Source of the DNA: Diabrotica undecimpunctata
Lineage: Eukaryota > Arthropoda > Insecta > Coleoptera > Chrysomelidae
Assembly: GCF_040954645.1 (NCBI RefSeq)
Contig: NC_092807.1
Span: 26,150,309 to 26,214,308, forward strand
DNA: 64,000 bases
Direction of reading: 5' to 3'
Positions 32,881-43,869 of the stretch are shown here, piece after piece. Each line of letters begins with the position of its first letter. Within the stretch, counting starts at the first letter, position 1. Both the position numbers and the translations under genes were made by a program. The notes below the pieces were generated by a model. That model did no database searches. It was not told the DNA's origin and saw only the letters and a program-made list of their open reading frames with translations.

Positions 32881-33910
32881 TCATTATAATGGAAAAAACT
32901 GAAGTATTGATTTTTTATCACTTATCCACTCTTCATATGGTTATCAATGTAGACAAGGTTTAGACAGCGAAGATTTTCAATAAAAATCCGTAAACTAATT
33001 TTTCGAAACCAAATGCAAATTTTTGCTTTAATCTGTGCCTTCTAAGAATTGCAAGGCAAAACAGACGTTGATAAAGATGTTATTAGAGATATGGAGAATT
33101 TAAAATTACATCCCACAACATATCTCCTTAACTTAGCAAAAATCCTTAGCGAATTGGTTTCTAGTACTCATAAAGGGTATACCGGAATAAAAGGAAAAAG
33201 ACGTTTTTTTCCTTTATAAAATAAACTTATAATTGAAGGTTTACTTTTTTCGAATTTACTGTTTCCACCTTATTACGTCCCTCTATTCCTACGTTTGTCT
33301 GTATATTACTCGAGAAAAATTATGTAGATGTGAGTAAAAGGTATTTTTTATAACTGAGTTTTAATAAAATGTTATACTAATTACGTTCAGAAATACTTCA
33401 AACGAATATAATGCCAAATGAGAGGAAAACAAACAACTTTTATATAAAGTGGATATAAAATTACAATACTCGGTTTTAACCGTAGAACAACATTTAAAAC
33501 CAACAACAACAGACAAATAAAGATATCAAAAACCATATTAACTAAAAATAATTATATATGATACTTTTTGATATTTATTTTGTACGTAATAAATAAAATA
33601 TGATTTTTAATTACTGAAATGGATTTTAATTATGTCGTTTCTATGGCCCACGCTTCACAGCCAATTTATATGTATCCAAGTCAAATATTGTCCTCACCAA
33701 TGATGAAGTCCGGATTTCTTGGAAACCAGTCAGTAGCGTAACCCTCTCAAATTCACATCAAAAATCAAAAATATCCACAACAATCTCAAATAATCACATC
33801 TAATGCTTTTCCCTCCATTTGTTTGCCAATAGTCTGATTCACAGATACCAAACCAAATGCCACATTTTATCTTATCTCCGTAATTACCTTCATCCAACCC
33901 TAATAACTAA
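32881..33910. other. Non-coding stretch, possibly 5' UTR of a Jockey-type element at its end
   Basis: There is no supported gene. The last 250 bp precede an ORF1 fragment that opens at 33911 and may be its leader. Confidence 0.35.
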
Positions 33911-34121
33911 TTGCGTGTAATTCCCAGTAGGAAACGCCCGAAAAGTCCTGAGGAAGAAAATAGAAAATCCTCAAGACGAACCAAACTCAATGAATACTGG
34001 CTAAGCAATCGATTTAGTAGCCATAATGAAGAGTCAGAAAAAAAACCTATGGAAATACCAGATGAAGGTACCAAGAAAGAACCCAAACAACCACCACCAA
34101 CATTTATCGGTAGTAGAACAT
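33911..34121 (+). pseudogene. Jockey-type ORF1 (Gag-like) N-terminal fragment
   Basis: Encodes a basic, charged stretch KRPKSPEEENRKSSRRTKLN, then YWLSNRFSSHNEESEKKP and PKQPPPTFIGS. The sequence NRFS-x-L..E followed by PPPIFI is the usual transition into the RNA-binding part of insect Jockey ORF1 proteins. A mariner element cuts it at 34122. A matching C-terminal zinc-knuckle region lies at 40165-40587, so both may be one ORF1 split by later insertions. Confidence 0.55.
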
Positions 34122-34706
34122 ACAGTGTGTCCGTAAAGTATGGAATAAATTCGATATTTCCTAAATGAAACGCCTTTTTAAAAAATCTAAAACATGTCGA
34201 TTTTTAAATTTAATGTTCACATTAATCAATAAAATTACATTATACAAGGTGAAACACATTACAGTGATGACGTCATCGGCTCTTTTTTTAAATATAACAC
34301 CCTGTATTTTAGAACATTTTTAGATCGATAAAATATGCGCTTAGAAAATAAATTAATTATTATCAATTGCAAAAAAGTAGCCTACTTCTAGTTTTTGGTA
34401 AACTATAATTATGTTTAGTAACGTTCAATAACAATTAAGCAATTAATTAATTTTAAGTAGAAATGAATTTGAGTGTAAAGCCAAGAATTAAAATACTCAT
34501 GATGATTGGGTATGGGGACAAATCGCGAACTCAGAACTCTGAAGTGAGTTAACAGTAAGTAAGATTGAAAAGAAATTTCGAGAATCTGGTACGGTTGAAA
34601 ATGCACGCAAATCAGGTCGTCCCTCTGTAAATTATGTTACAACATTATGTTCTACTTGCTTTTGAAGAAGATGCGCACACTTCTGTTCGTAAGGTTAGTA
34701 TTATAG

Positions 34707-36770
34707 CATGGTACAATGAATACACAAGGTATGATACATAATGTTCCAAAATCGGTTCGCTTTCGCGCATGACGTAGTCAAGATCGCTTATTCCCGCAAC
34801 ATTTGAATGTAGTTGTATAGGAAAGACTTTTAATTTTAAGTTTTTTTTTATATAATTTGGCTAATTTAGTTATAGTAATTATAAAGAGATGATAAAATTA
34901 TGTTATTATAATATTTATCCTTTATAAAACATAGATATCCTTTATAAGACAAGTTTTAATTATCTTTTGTTACACGTAGGTACAGGTTAATTAACTTATA
35001 CTCCAGAGTTCGATATTTCAGATGTTTAAAAAGATACAGAAAAGTGGTAATGGAAGTACACAAAATTTGTACGTATATATACCTACTGAACTAAACACAA
35101 AATCAAAATAAATAATGACAAAGTCAACTTTATTTATATCGAATGAGCTAGCTGGCCATCGAATATGAGTGTAGTGAGGGCACACAATATTGCACAACAT
35201 TTAAAATGACATTTTTGTAATATTCACACATAAAATTATCTTGGTATTGTTTATAATAATGATAACATTGTATATTTTAATAATGATAACATGATTTAAC
35301 AAAGAAAAATATGTTATTTTGGAAGATGCTAAATTGATTTCCTTCGAAACAGTTCTTATTGCAAATTGCATAGCAGGCTGAGGCTAATTTCTTACTTAAC
35401 AAATCGATATGAAAAAACCATTAAGGTTTCATGACTAATAATTAATAAAAATAAAGATTTAGACGTACGTCGTTGACCTAGAAGTAGTAAGAAGCTGCTC
35501 AACATACTTTTTGGACTCTCTGTGTTCGCCTCCTTGTACGCGTTTCTTTTGGTTGGTTAAAAGGGTAGCCGATGTTGATTTAGGCAAATAAAGACTAGGT
35601 ACTGCCTCAGGTTTGAGTTTTAGACCCTTTTTAGAAACGTAATTTAAAAGTTCCTGTTGTAGATTTCTTTGGTAATCTTCAGTTTTAAAATGTGTATAGC
35701 AAATTCTTGCAGTATTACAATTAAAATTATCCTATCTACAACAAGATATAGGTAATCCACAGTTTTCTGGTCACGCTATCTTTAGGAAATGTATGAAACC
35801 TAAAGATTTTATCTTCATTGTCACTATTGCAACAAGCAATTGCACAGCGTACTTTGAAAAAGGTACAAAACCAGATATACAATGGCAAATAACTACTATA
35901 TACTATACAGTATAAATAAATAGTAACTAAACACCATTTGTATAAAGACACATATATAAGCATATATCTAAATTATTTTTCTATTATAAAATAGATGACT
36001 CAGTCAGTATTAAGATACTTTAAAATATATTTATTATCTTATAACTTGCAATTTGCAATAGTCACCATTGATAACCGATATTATTGTTGAACTTTTGTTT
36101 TTATACAAGCTTTCTGTCTTGCCGGTGTAAAGTCGTCTGAAGTCGATATTATTGTGTTTTGCGTTTGAACTAATTTGTGTCTTATTTTCATATTATTATA
36201 TTGTTTGATAAGTAAATTTTGCATATAATAATCGGTAGGTTATAGAAATGTGTATATTTTTTATTTTACTAAATTTCATTATAACTCATCTAAAATACCA
36301 TATTGAATTGTAAAACAGATTTTTCTCTATTGTACTCTATTTTGTTTTTATTTCAGTAAAACTGCTTGGAAGTGAGTGACAGTGAATCAGAATAAGCAAA
36401 TCTACTACTATTTACCTATTCACAGTATTTCCTCTGCAGAAAATTTTTAAATTTCAAGGGATTTGCATACAAAAAGAGTATTTATATTATTAGTATATGT
36501 ATGAAAACAAAAATAAATATTTTGCCTGAATCTCTAAGAGAAGTAAAGGTTTTACGCTATTGAAAATATATTTTTTATTCAATTATAACCAAAACAAAAC
36601 ATTTAAAAACAAATTAGATCACTTTTTAACCATAATTTCAAAATTAATGTGTACGTTAAGCTGTAATAATGGGTTCGAGGTGGTTCAGGCGATCTTAACT
36701 ACGTCACACTCCTGGGCCAGCTGTCAAATGTCATGCGCAATATCATACCTTGTGTATTCATTGTACCATG
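34707..36770. mobile_element. TIR element with 9-bp TSD carrying a THAP domain
   Basis: Termini CATGGTACAATGAATACA, continuing through CAAGGTATGATA for 30 bp, are inverted at 36741-36770. They are flanked by GTATTATAG at 34698-34706 and 36771-36779, a perfect 9-bp duplication. Sub-terminal parts also match (GCGCATGAC, GACGTAGT(C/T)AAGATCGC). The element is nested in mariner. A 9-bp TSD is usual for Mutator-like elements, while P elements make 8 bp. A minus-strand THAP domain inside is the only coding content I recognise. Confidence 0.85.
35470..35850 (-). pseudogene. THAP-domain protein fragment
   Basis: The minus strand reads VRCAIACCNSDNEDKIFRFH, FPKDSVTRKLWIT, then after a frameshift or small intron near 35735 CNTARICYTHFKTEDYQR, LQQELLNYV, and LKPEAVPSLYLP. 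The C-x4-C opening, the W of the loop, the C..HF pair and the closing AVPSL are the C2CH zinc-finger signature of THAP domains, which bind DNA in P-element-type transposases and many insect regulators. Beyond it only a short basic tail (TNQKKRVQGGEHRESKKYVE) follows. No catalytic domain is visible, so the element is non-autonomous or the rest was deleted. Confidence 0.75.
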
Positions 36771-37386
36771 GTATTATAGTATAGTAGTAATCTCGATGTT
36801 GGCAAAACAACGGTACACAAAGTACGTAAAGTAAATAAAATGCATAGTTGTACAGGAATTAAACGAGGATGATCCAGATAAAAGAATACAATTTTGCGAA
36901 ATAATGATGGATAACAGCCACCGAAACCCTCTCTTGATTCAAAATATTATTTTTTCTGATGAGGATATATTCAAATTAAATGGCGAGGTCAACTGTCAGA
37001 ATTGTAGATACTGGACAAAAGAAAACTCCAACGGGATGCGGAAATGTCATACACAATACCCGCAAAAGGTAAACGTATGGGCTGGCATTGTAAGAAATAA
37101 AATCATTGGACGCTACTATTTCGAAGGTAATTTAAACGGGCCAGCATACCTTCAGTTTTAAGTCGGTATCTCGTACCTACTTTAGTTAATTTATTTCCCA
37201 GGTACAATTAATCTAAAAGTTTTGATAAAAGGGGAATTTATTCCATACTTTACGGACACACTGTATATGATTGTGTACTTGGACAAAAGTAAACATACGA
37301 CATTTCACATTCTAATTTTAAAGGCCTTCTATTAGAAAGATTGAAATTTTAATTATTGCAGACGTTAGTTTACATGTTTAGAAGTA

Positions 37387-37531
37387 TGAAAATGAGAAGA
37401 AGTGAAAAACCGAGATTTGTTGGTTACGATACTTTACGTACTAGGTGTCGATATGAAAAAATTGCAGATAGATACGATATTAAAGCCACTACTGAGGAGA
37501 TAAAAATACAGATTGCTACTTTAAAATCATA
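37387..37531 (+). pseudogene. Possible C-terminal piece of a MADF-like domain
   Basis: A 48-aa frame ends RCRYEKIADRYDIKATTEEI, then KIQIATLKS. The pattern ..IADRYDI..T.EE.K.QI..L+S resembles the last helix of MADF (Myb/SANT-like) domains. An acceptor-like ATTATTGCAG lies just upstream at about 37355. The evidence is thin: one short segment without the conserved tryptophans. Confidence 0.3.
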
Positions 37532-37539
37532 AAAGCCCT

Positions 37540-38024
37540 AAATAAAAATACACATCGATACCCTAATGCTGATAGGTCGTAACCCAATTTTAGAAAATTT
37601 TACAAGAGGCACAAAAAACTGTATAGCATAATTATAAAAGATTGCTTGTGTAATATTTTCTTAAATAAATAATTATGTAATGGCTACTAAGTGAGTTTAT
37701 TGTAAAAATATAAATTTGTTTAATTTTGATCAGGGTACTAAGGGATACGACATATTGTAACCAACGTCATGGCGGCTTACGAGTATATCGACCTCTTAGA
37801 AAATGTAGTAAGTTATAATAACTCAAGGTGTTCTCATGAAAGTGTGGTTTACGTCATTTTAAACCATAATCCTTATTTTTTTATTTTTATTAATTTCAAA
37901 TAAAAACAGATACAAATGTGTGTTTACTTTAAATAAAATGTAGCAAACTAAGCGAATACCATTTAAACAACGTTACGGTTAACATTTTTAGGAATAATTA
38001 AAATAAAATATCTAAATAATAAGT
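37540..38024. other. AT-rich 3' flank of the DUF7869-like gene
   Basis: No ORF or repeat boundary is recognised. It likely includes the 3' UTR of the minus-strand gene ending at 38025. Confidence 0.35.
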
Positions 38025-39989
38025 TTAAATCTTGGCTTTCTTTTTTTGATTTTTGTTATTGTCTTTGGTGATTAAGTCTTCGTGAGGCAACGTATTATAG
38101 AAGTAGTGCACATCTGCAGGTAATACAGACTTTAGATCTTGAAGGTCCTTCCATTTCTTTGTGGTTATTTTTAATCTATTCGAATAAAGTTGATCGTAAA
38201 CCAAGTCGTGATTGACGGTGTTCTTTCTCTGAGGAAGGAGTTCATATTTTTGATCATGGGCCACTTTGTATAATATATCCCCATTTGGTAGGTATTTTAA
38301 GCCTCTAAGATCTGTTACCTTCAATTCTCCTTTTGATTTACCTGGACGAATTGAGCTGTAGCGAAAGTTTTTAGAGTCATTGTAGTTTAGAAAAAAAGTG
38401 TGGGTGAGATAGGATACTTCCAAAGGTGCATGATTCTTCCTGGCTTCTGATATTACCGAAATATAGTCTGAGGGTAGGAATATTTGCCGATTTTTTAGTC
38501 TTCGTTTAATTAGACTGTGGGAAAAAGTTACACAGAGGCCACACATCTGAGTGTGGCCTCTTTCTAGAAATTTTTGTTCAATCTCGACTTCATACTTGGA
38601 AGCTAAAACCGATAAATCATTCGCAAGGACGATATTCCTATTCTGATAACCACAGCCATCCGAGAATATTATAACATTTTTCTTTTCAAAGGTCAAATAT
38701 TGTTCTAGATGTTTTATTAAACACGTAGTGAATACAGATGAATCAAGGTCTGCCTCAGTCTCATTCCAAACGAAATTCATGCTGCGATGGTTTTCCAAGT
38801 TATATACTGTAAAGTTATGTACTTGTAGCTTTATTTTATAGTACAAAGAACTAGCCTGTAACACTGGACATAATTTGACTGCCTGCACATCAACGACAAA
38901 ACAGTAAATTTCTTTGTGGATGGCTCTGGTTTTATCGTTTTCTTTTTCGACACGCGCTAGGTCTTTTGCTCTAATGTGGGATGCGTATTGTTCATCTGTA
39001 ACCTGTTTCATCTTATAAGATGAACATATATCACATTGGTCCTTGCGTGGTTTAAACAATGCTAAATTCATTTCGTCAAATTCTGTAGAGAATTTACAAT
39101 TTGATAATGGTACCTCCTGTCTTTACATTGCTCTTTATAAAGATTATATACTTTAGTTTTCGATTCGAAATTATGTTCCAGGTATAACTTTCCAGTAGAC
39201 TTGCGGCAATAGTGGCTCTCTATTTTAGGCAGCCTGTTCAGAAACTCTCGTAAATTCTGTACTCGCAAAATGTCCTGTTTTGCTTTTGATGTAGACTCTC
39301 TTTTTTCTTTGATCCTTGTTTGCATCATGTCACAACTTTCTAGAAATCGATCTTTTCGTGCCGCACTTACCCAGTTCTGTACCATCTTTTCTCCTACTCC
39401 TAGTGTGTTAAGAAACATCAATTTGCAGACTTGTAATTTATCGCCTTTTACTGTCAGAAAGTATTCGTAGGTACCACTTCGCCTGGAAGGTCCATCTACA
39501 TAACAGTTTTTTTCTCCTTGTATGTAACCATATGAGCGAAGAACATCCTTTTTTGTTCCCAGGACATTTTCCAAAATTTTAAAAATATTTCTTTTCTTAA
39601 GTTTTCTGATATTGTTTGGCAAAAGCGAGTCGGTGCGGTAGCGCAAAACTTCGAGACACAGGCTGGCTTCGTTTTACGTTCAGGGCATAGAATATCATGT
39701 TTCACAATTTTTTGTAGCCTTCTATAACCAGTATATTCCCTTCCTAACATTCTTGACTGTTTTGTCTTGTTTTTATCCCAGTTCTCTGGATTCGCAACTT
39801 TGCGCCTTTTCATTAATCGGACTTCTTGATCTTCTGAATCTTCGATGTTCTCTTTGAGCCTCTCACTTTCTAAGTCAATATCTTCGGGTTCTTGTACATT
39901 TCTTTGACCGCCCAGCTCTGCGTCATTAGCTTCTTCTGATCTTTTATCTTGTAAGTGTTCGAACGAATTACTACCAATACGCTTTGCCA
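38025..39989 (-). CDS. DUF7869-like uncharacterised protein, two probable frameshifts
   Basis: A gene of about 650 codons reads on the minus strand from MAKRIGSNSFEHLQ (39989). An acidic N-terminal stretch (EDIDLESERLKENIEDSEDQ) is followed by a basic ENWDKNKTKQSRMLGREYTG block and a W-containing helical block. After a frame change at a seven-T run near 39505 come DGPSRRSGTYEYFLTVKG and LPKIESHYCRKS. A second frame change near 39115 leads into FDEMNLALFKPRKDQCDICS. The last 348 codons are open: FVVDVQAVKLCP, HNFTVYN, NVIIFSDGCGYQNRNIV and RGHTQM follow in order. The invariant-looking Asp residues in VVDVQ and FSDGC suggest an RNase H-type core. The Asp expected after GHTQM seems lost. Function unknown; a decayed paralogue lies at 29281-27830. 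Confidence 0.65.
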
Positions 39990-40164
39990 TTCCAGCTACA
40001 CTGTGGGATAAGATGAGTTGGAAGTAAACAAACAACGCGAGCGGGTTAGGACTTGTTAGAAATCGCGTGAATGGCCACCTTACTATTTTATTTAGGTTAC
40101 GAGAATTTAACAGCATATAGGGATGCAGGGTTGGTTGCCTTTGACACAAAAATATAAATTTTCA

Positions 40165-40587
40165 ATTTTTTGTGGGTTACGATCTGTCAGCGTTAGGCTA
40201 TCGACATTTAATATCATACATACATCGACATAATATCATACAAGCACCACACCCCAACAGAGAGATACCACAGTGCTTGCAGTATCAAAGATATGGACAC
40301 ACAAAAAATTTTTGTCACAGCAAGCCTTGCTGTGTAAAATGCACAGAAGTCGTTTTATAAAGGATTGCTTCAGTAAAACTCAAGATACCAATGTTCGATG
40401 CGTCAACTGTAACGAAAATCATCCAGCGGATTACAGAGTCCCCAAGCCACTGCAAGAAAAAATGTACCCAAAACTAAGACAGAAAAAAAATTATTATGCA
40501 AATAACAATAGAACACCCAACATTCATTCAGGAATCACACACTCCCAAAGAGCACAGCTTGCACCTGAAAATAAGTTCATAAATTAG
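40165..40587 (+). pseudogene. Jockey-type ORF1 C-terminal zinc-knuckle fragment
   Basis: A plus-strand frame reads LSALGYRHLISYIHRHN, then REIPQCLQYQRYGHTKNFCH, KPCCVKCTEVV, and in a shifted frame VRCVNCNENHPADYRV with a K-rich tail. Three CCHC-like knuckles (one missing a Cys, LQYQ) plus IPQC..C..YGHT..FC are characteristic of Gag-like ORF1 of insect Jockey elements. The frame starts abruptly without the N-terminal half and ends at the R4/Dong junction near 40557. It may be the other half of the fragment at 33911-34121. Confidence 0.7.
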
Positions 40588-42411
40588 CAACTTGTTTATC
40601 CAGTTGCTCTCCTATATCCATAAGTCCTCTTCCCCCTTGATACCTCGGTAATGTTCTCTCTACTGCACTGCGTGGATGATGAAGCTTTTGCGCCTTTGTG
40701 AGAAGTGTTCTTACTTTCCGCTGAAAATCCTCTATATCCGTTTTTGACCACTTTATAATACCAAATGAGTAGCTCAGCGCGGAACAGGCGTACGTATTTA
40801 ATGCCTTAAACAAATTTTTACTATTGAGATATGACCGATTTAGTTGTCTTACTCCTCGTACAAACTCCGACGTTAGTTCAGTTTTCATTTGTGTATGGTC
40901 AATTTTTTGCGCTTGCTTTACTCCGAGATATTTTTACATATCATTTTCACCCATTGCCTCGATGTTTTGGTCATCTTGCATATCGAAAACTCCCGGCTTA
41001 ACCTTTTCTCTGACTATATTTAGTATACGGCATACGGTCCAAAATGCATACTGATATCATTTGAGAAATTTTCTATTTAGCATCTGATCAAAGAGGTTTC
41101 GAGTGGAAGCCATTAATTTCAAATTATCCATATACAACAGATGATTACCGATTAACACAGATTACACGATTAACACAGATGATGTGGCTTCGCCACAACA
41201 GTATTGTTATTTTTGATGCTAAAACCTCAGAGAGGGTTCAACGGGTTCCCTGGAAAAGACTCCGGTTAATTGGGATATCTTCAGTTTCAATGTTGTTTTC
41301 ACCGGGTATTTGAAGGTGAATTTTAGTCTTTCATTCCGTCATTATATGCTTTAAAAAGGTAAATATTATCAACGATTTTATATATTTTTAATATATCTAT
41401 AATCCATTCATGCGGTACTAAATCAAAGTCCTGCTTGTAGTCAATGAAGGCGGTGAAAAGGTTCCCTTCTTTGGTGTATGCCTGGTTGAAAATGACTGCA
41501 GCCCATGGAACCCTTACCGCATCCTTTCTGTTGAGGCTCTATGATATTGTTTAGAGAACAGTGTTGGTAGATACGCTGGGCTACACAGGATGTGACCAAT
41601 TTGTACAAAGTTGGAAGATAAGTAATTGGGCGGTACTTGGCTGGATCTTGGGTGTTATTTTGATCCTTCGGTATTAGATAAGTGGTTTGCTAAGTAAGAA
41701 ATGGTGGTATTTTCTGCGGATTAAAAATAACATGATTAATTATTACTGTTAAAAGATCGTGTACACTCCAAAACTTCTTTAGTCAGAAGTTTTGAACTCC
41801 GTCTGGTCCAGGAGATTTCCAGTTATGAAGCTCTGATAATGTTAGAGACTTCTTCAGTGGTGAAAGGTTCATAGGGAATATCACTGTAGTGTTCGTCGTT
41901 TCTTCAATCCATCCAGCATTGTTGTTTTAAGTAGCTGGAATCGAAAGTTGGTTTCCCCAAAACTTACAAATTTCTTTTGGGCTTGGGTAGGATTTATTTA
42001 CATTTTCAACAGTGAAATTCAGTTTCCTATAAAAAGCCTTCTCTGTATGCTCAAAAAGTATATTGTCACATTTCCGATTATTACTAACTTTGTATCTCCT
42101 TACTACTACTAGCTGTGTTGTCTTCTGGATCATGTCTTGCAGTGTTCAGAATTATTTCTTCAGCTCTTTTAACTATTTTCGAGTTCTTACTCCTCGAATG
42201 TATTTCGTAATTTGTCCAATATCCCTACGCAATAATTCAATTTTCCTCAGCAGTCGTTTCTCTCATGGTGCAATTCTGTTTTTAGTCCTTCCGATATTAG
42301 TACCCCGTCGTGTTCTGATCTTAATGCCCATAACATTAGCAATTGCCGTTGCTGAACTGTAAATCAGCTTATGCAAATATTCTAATGTATCCACAATATA
42401 ACGATTATTAT
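40557..42411 (-). pseudogene. R4/Dong-like non-LTR element, RT part (copy C)
   Basis: On the minus strand, from just behind an ATT repeat, this copy reads YIVDTLEYLHKLIYSSATAI, then KIRTRRGTNIGRTKNRIAP, IQKTTQLVVVRRYKVSNNRK, CKFWGNQLS and a PGPDGVQNFWLKKF-like RT start. Further along are FIDYKQDFDLVPHEW-like palm sequence, YLGVKQAQKIDHTQMKTELT and SALSYSFGIIKWSKTDIEDF. Many frameshifts are present. It stops at LDKQVANL and abuts the Jockey ORF1 relic, so the endonuclease end is missing here. The same protein continues in the neighbouring copies A and B, which carry the other parts. Confidence 0.7.
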
Positions 42412-42419
42412 TATTATTT

Positions 42420-43850
42420 CCAGATTTAGCCATACGGCTCACACTCCCTCTAAGGAGAAAATCCACTCATCCCAGATACCTACAGTATCAAAAGGATTGA
42501 GCTCTGGTGGGACTCTTTCCATGTTATCGAGTCCTAGGTGACTTGGTACATCGGTGTATCTCCCAAAAATTGTCGAACGCATCTGGACGTCGAAAGTAGC
42601 ACAGCTTTCTGCATGATCTTATATAGATGTTCATTTAGACCCATCTTTCTTATATTTTCTAGAAGGTTCTTCGGGATGACTCCAGTGGTAGAAAGAATAA
42701 TAGGTATCGTCTGGGTACTTTCCATTCTCCATTGTCTCCTTATTTGTATTTCCAGATCTCTGTACTTGGCGATCTTTTCGTTGTACTTAACACGCAGATT
42801 ATTGTTGTTAGGTATCGCCACATCGATTAGTGTTGTTTGTCTTGTAAGTTTATTAACTAGCACGAGATCTGGTCTGTTATGTGCTACAGTTTGGTCTGTG
42901 AGCACAGTGCGATCCCAGTATAGCTTGTAGTTGTCATTCTCAAGCATACTCTCAGGAACGTATTGATAATATGGGAGATGGTTTGTTTGTAGAAGTCCCA
43001 GTTTAAAAGCTATCTCTTAATGGAGGATCTTTCCTACTGAGTCATGCCGTTCCTTATAGTCAGTTGCAGCAAATGCCTGGCAGCCCCTGGTAAGATGTTG
43101 GATGGTTTCTTGGGCTTGACATCCATATCGGAATTTGTCGTTTTGGACCTGAGGGTCTTTGACGATATATTTCAGGTAATTTTTGGTTGGTATAACCTGA
43201 TCCTGAATGGCGAGTAATGAACCTTCTGTTTCAGGGAACATCTTTCCTGATGTCAGCCAATAGTCCGACGCTTTATTGTCGACATAGTCTTGACTGACTT
43301 CAATCGGATGTCGCCCATGCAGAGGTTTACCCATCCAGATGCGCATTTTTTCGTTTTTAGTAAGATGGTTTATGCGCATTTCTTGTTCCCTCAGTTTAAT
43401 CGGTGTTGTGTCATCTACTGCACAAATCGCGCGATGAAGAGTAGATGTCTCCGCCTGCACCTGAAGATAAGTTCGTAAATTAGTAATCTGTTTTTCTAAT
43501 TGCTCGCTTATATCAATAAGTCCTCGTCCTCCTCAATACCGCAATAATGTCGTTCTTTCTACTGCACTTCTAGAATGGTGTTTTGTGCCTTTGTGAGGTG
43601 TGTTCGTACTTTTCGCTGAAGGGTTTCTATATCCGTTTTAGTCCACTTAATAATCCCAAATGAGTATCTAAGCGCGGAAAATGCGTAGGTGTTTAATGCC
43701 TTAAACAAATTTTTACTATTAAGATGTGAGCGGAGTAGCTGTTTTACTCTTCGTATGAACTCTGATGTTAATTCGATTTTCATTTGTTTATCGTCAATTT
43801 TCCGCGCTTGCTTTACTCCTAGATATTTTATATTTTTATTTAGATTTTAT
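42420..43850 (-). pseudogene. R4/Dong-like element, RT C-terminus plus restriction-like endonuclease (copy A)
   Basis: The copy begins behind an ATT repeat at YLGVKQARKID. It reads through SALRYSFGIIKWTKTDIETL and the C-terminal domain with LTKNEKMRIWMGKPLHG, and a cysteine/histidine region (CQAQETIQHLTRGCQ, 43080-43130). The restriction-like endonuclease follows: DRTVLTDQTVAHNRPDLVLV, LIDVAIPNNNNL and KYRDLEIQIRRQW (42930-42690). The RPD and IDVAIP elements form a PD-(D/E)xK-like active site, as in R2/R4-type elements. The 3' UTR ends in an ATT-repeat tail at 42404-42419. It is 5'-truncated, with frame breaks at about 43530 and 42985. Confidence 0.75.
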
Positions 43851-43869
43851 TTAGATATTTTATTATTAT

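Larger units (their letters stand above)
34440..37161 (+). pseudogene. mariner transposase, interrupted
   Basis: The N-terminal part (about 34440-34697) reads as KIRILMMIGYGDKSRTQN, then KIEKKFRESGTVENARKSGR and an LAFEEDAHTSVRK-like piece, the helix-turn-helix region. Behind the nested element (from 36781) come NLDVGKTTVHK and ELNEDDPDKRIQFCEIMM, then the catalytic-domain segment FSDEDIFKLNGEVNCQNCRY with the first Asp, KVNVWAGIVRNKIIGRYYF and LNGPAYLQF near the TIR. The second and third catalytic residues are missing because the frame runs straight into the right TIR. This is an internally deleted, non-autonomous copy with frameshifts. Confidence 0.75.
34123..37263. mobile_element. mariner-like element with 30-bp perfect TIRs
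   Basis: Termini CAGTGTGTCCGTAAAGTATG, continuing for 30 bp, at 34123-34152 are perfectly inverted at 37234-37263. They are flanked by TA at 34121-34122 and 37264-37265. Removing the nested 2064-bp THAP element and its TSD copy leaves about 1.07 kb, a normal mariner size. Transposase pieces are on the plus strand. Confidence 0.9.

Noticed and set aside
33046..33220. Frame reading like a short helical protein (DKDVIRDMENLK...)
   Set aside because: I considered a transposase fragment but could not match any conserved block.
41157..41185. Short duplication GATTAACACAGAT
   Set aside because: Only two partial copies within a decayed RT; too short to be a meaningful repeat.
42538..42930. Plus-strand 130-aa frame, repeated at 43989-44381
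   Set aside because: Antisense of the restriction-like endonuclease; its conservation between copies reflects the element, not a gene.
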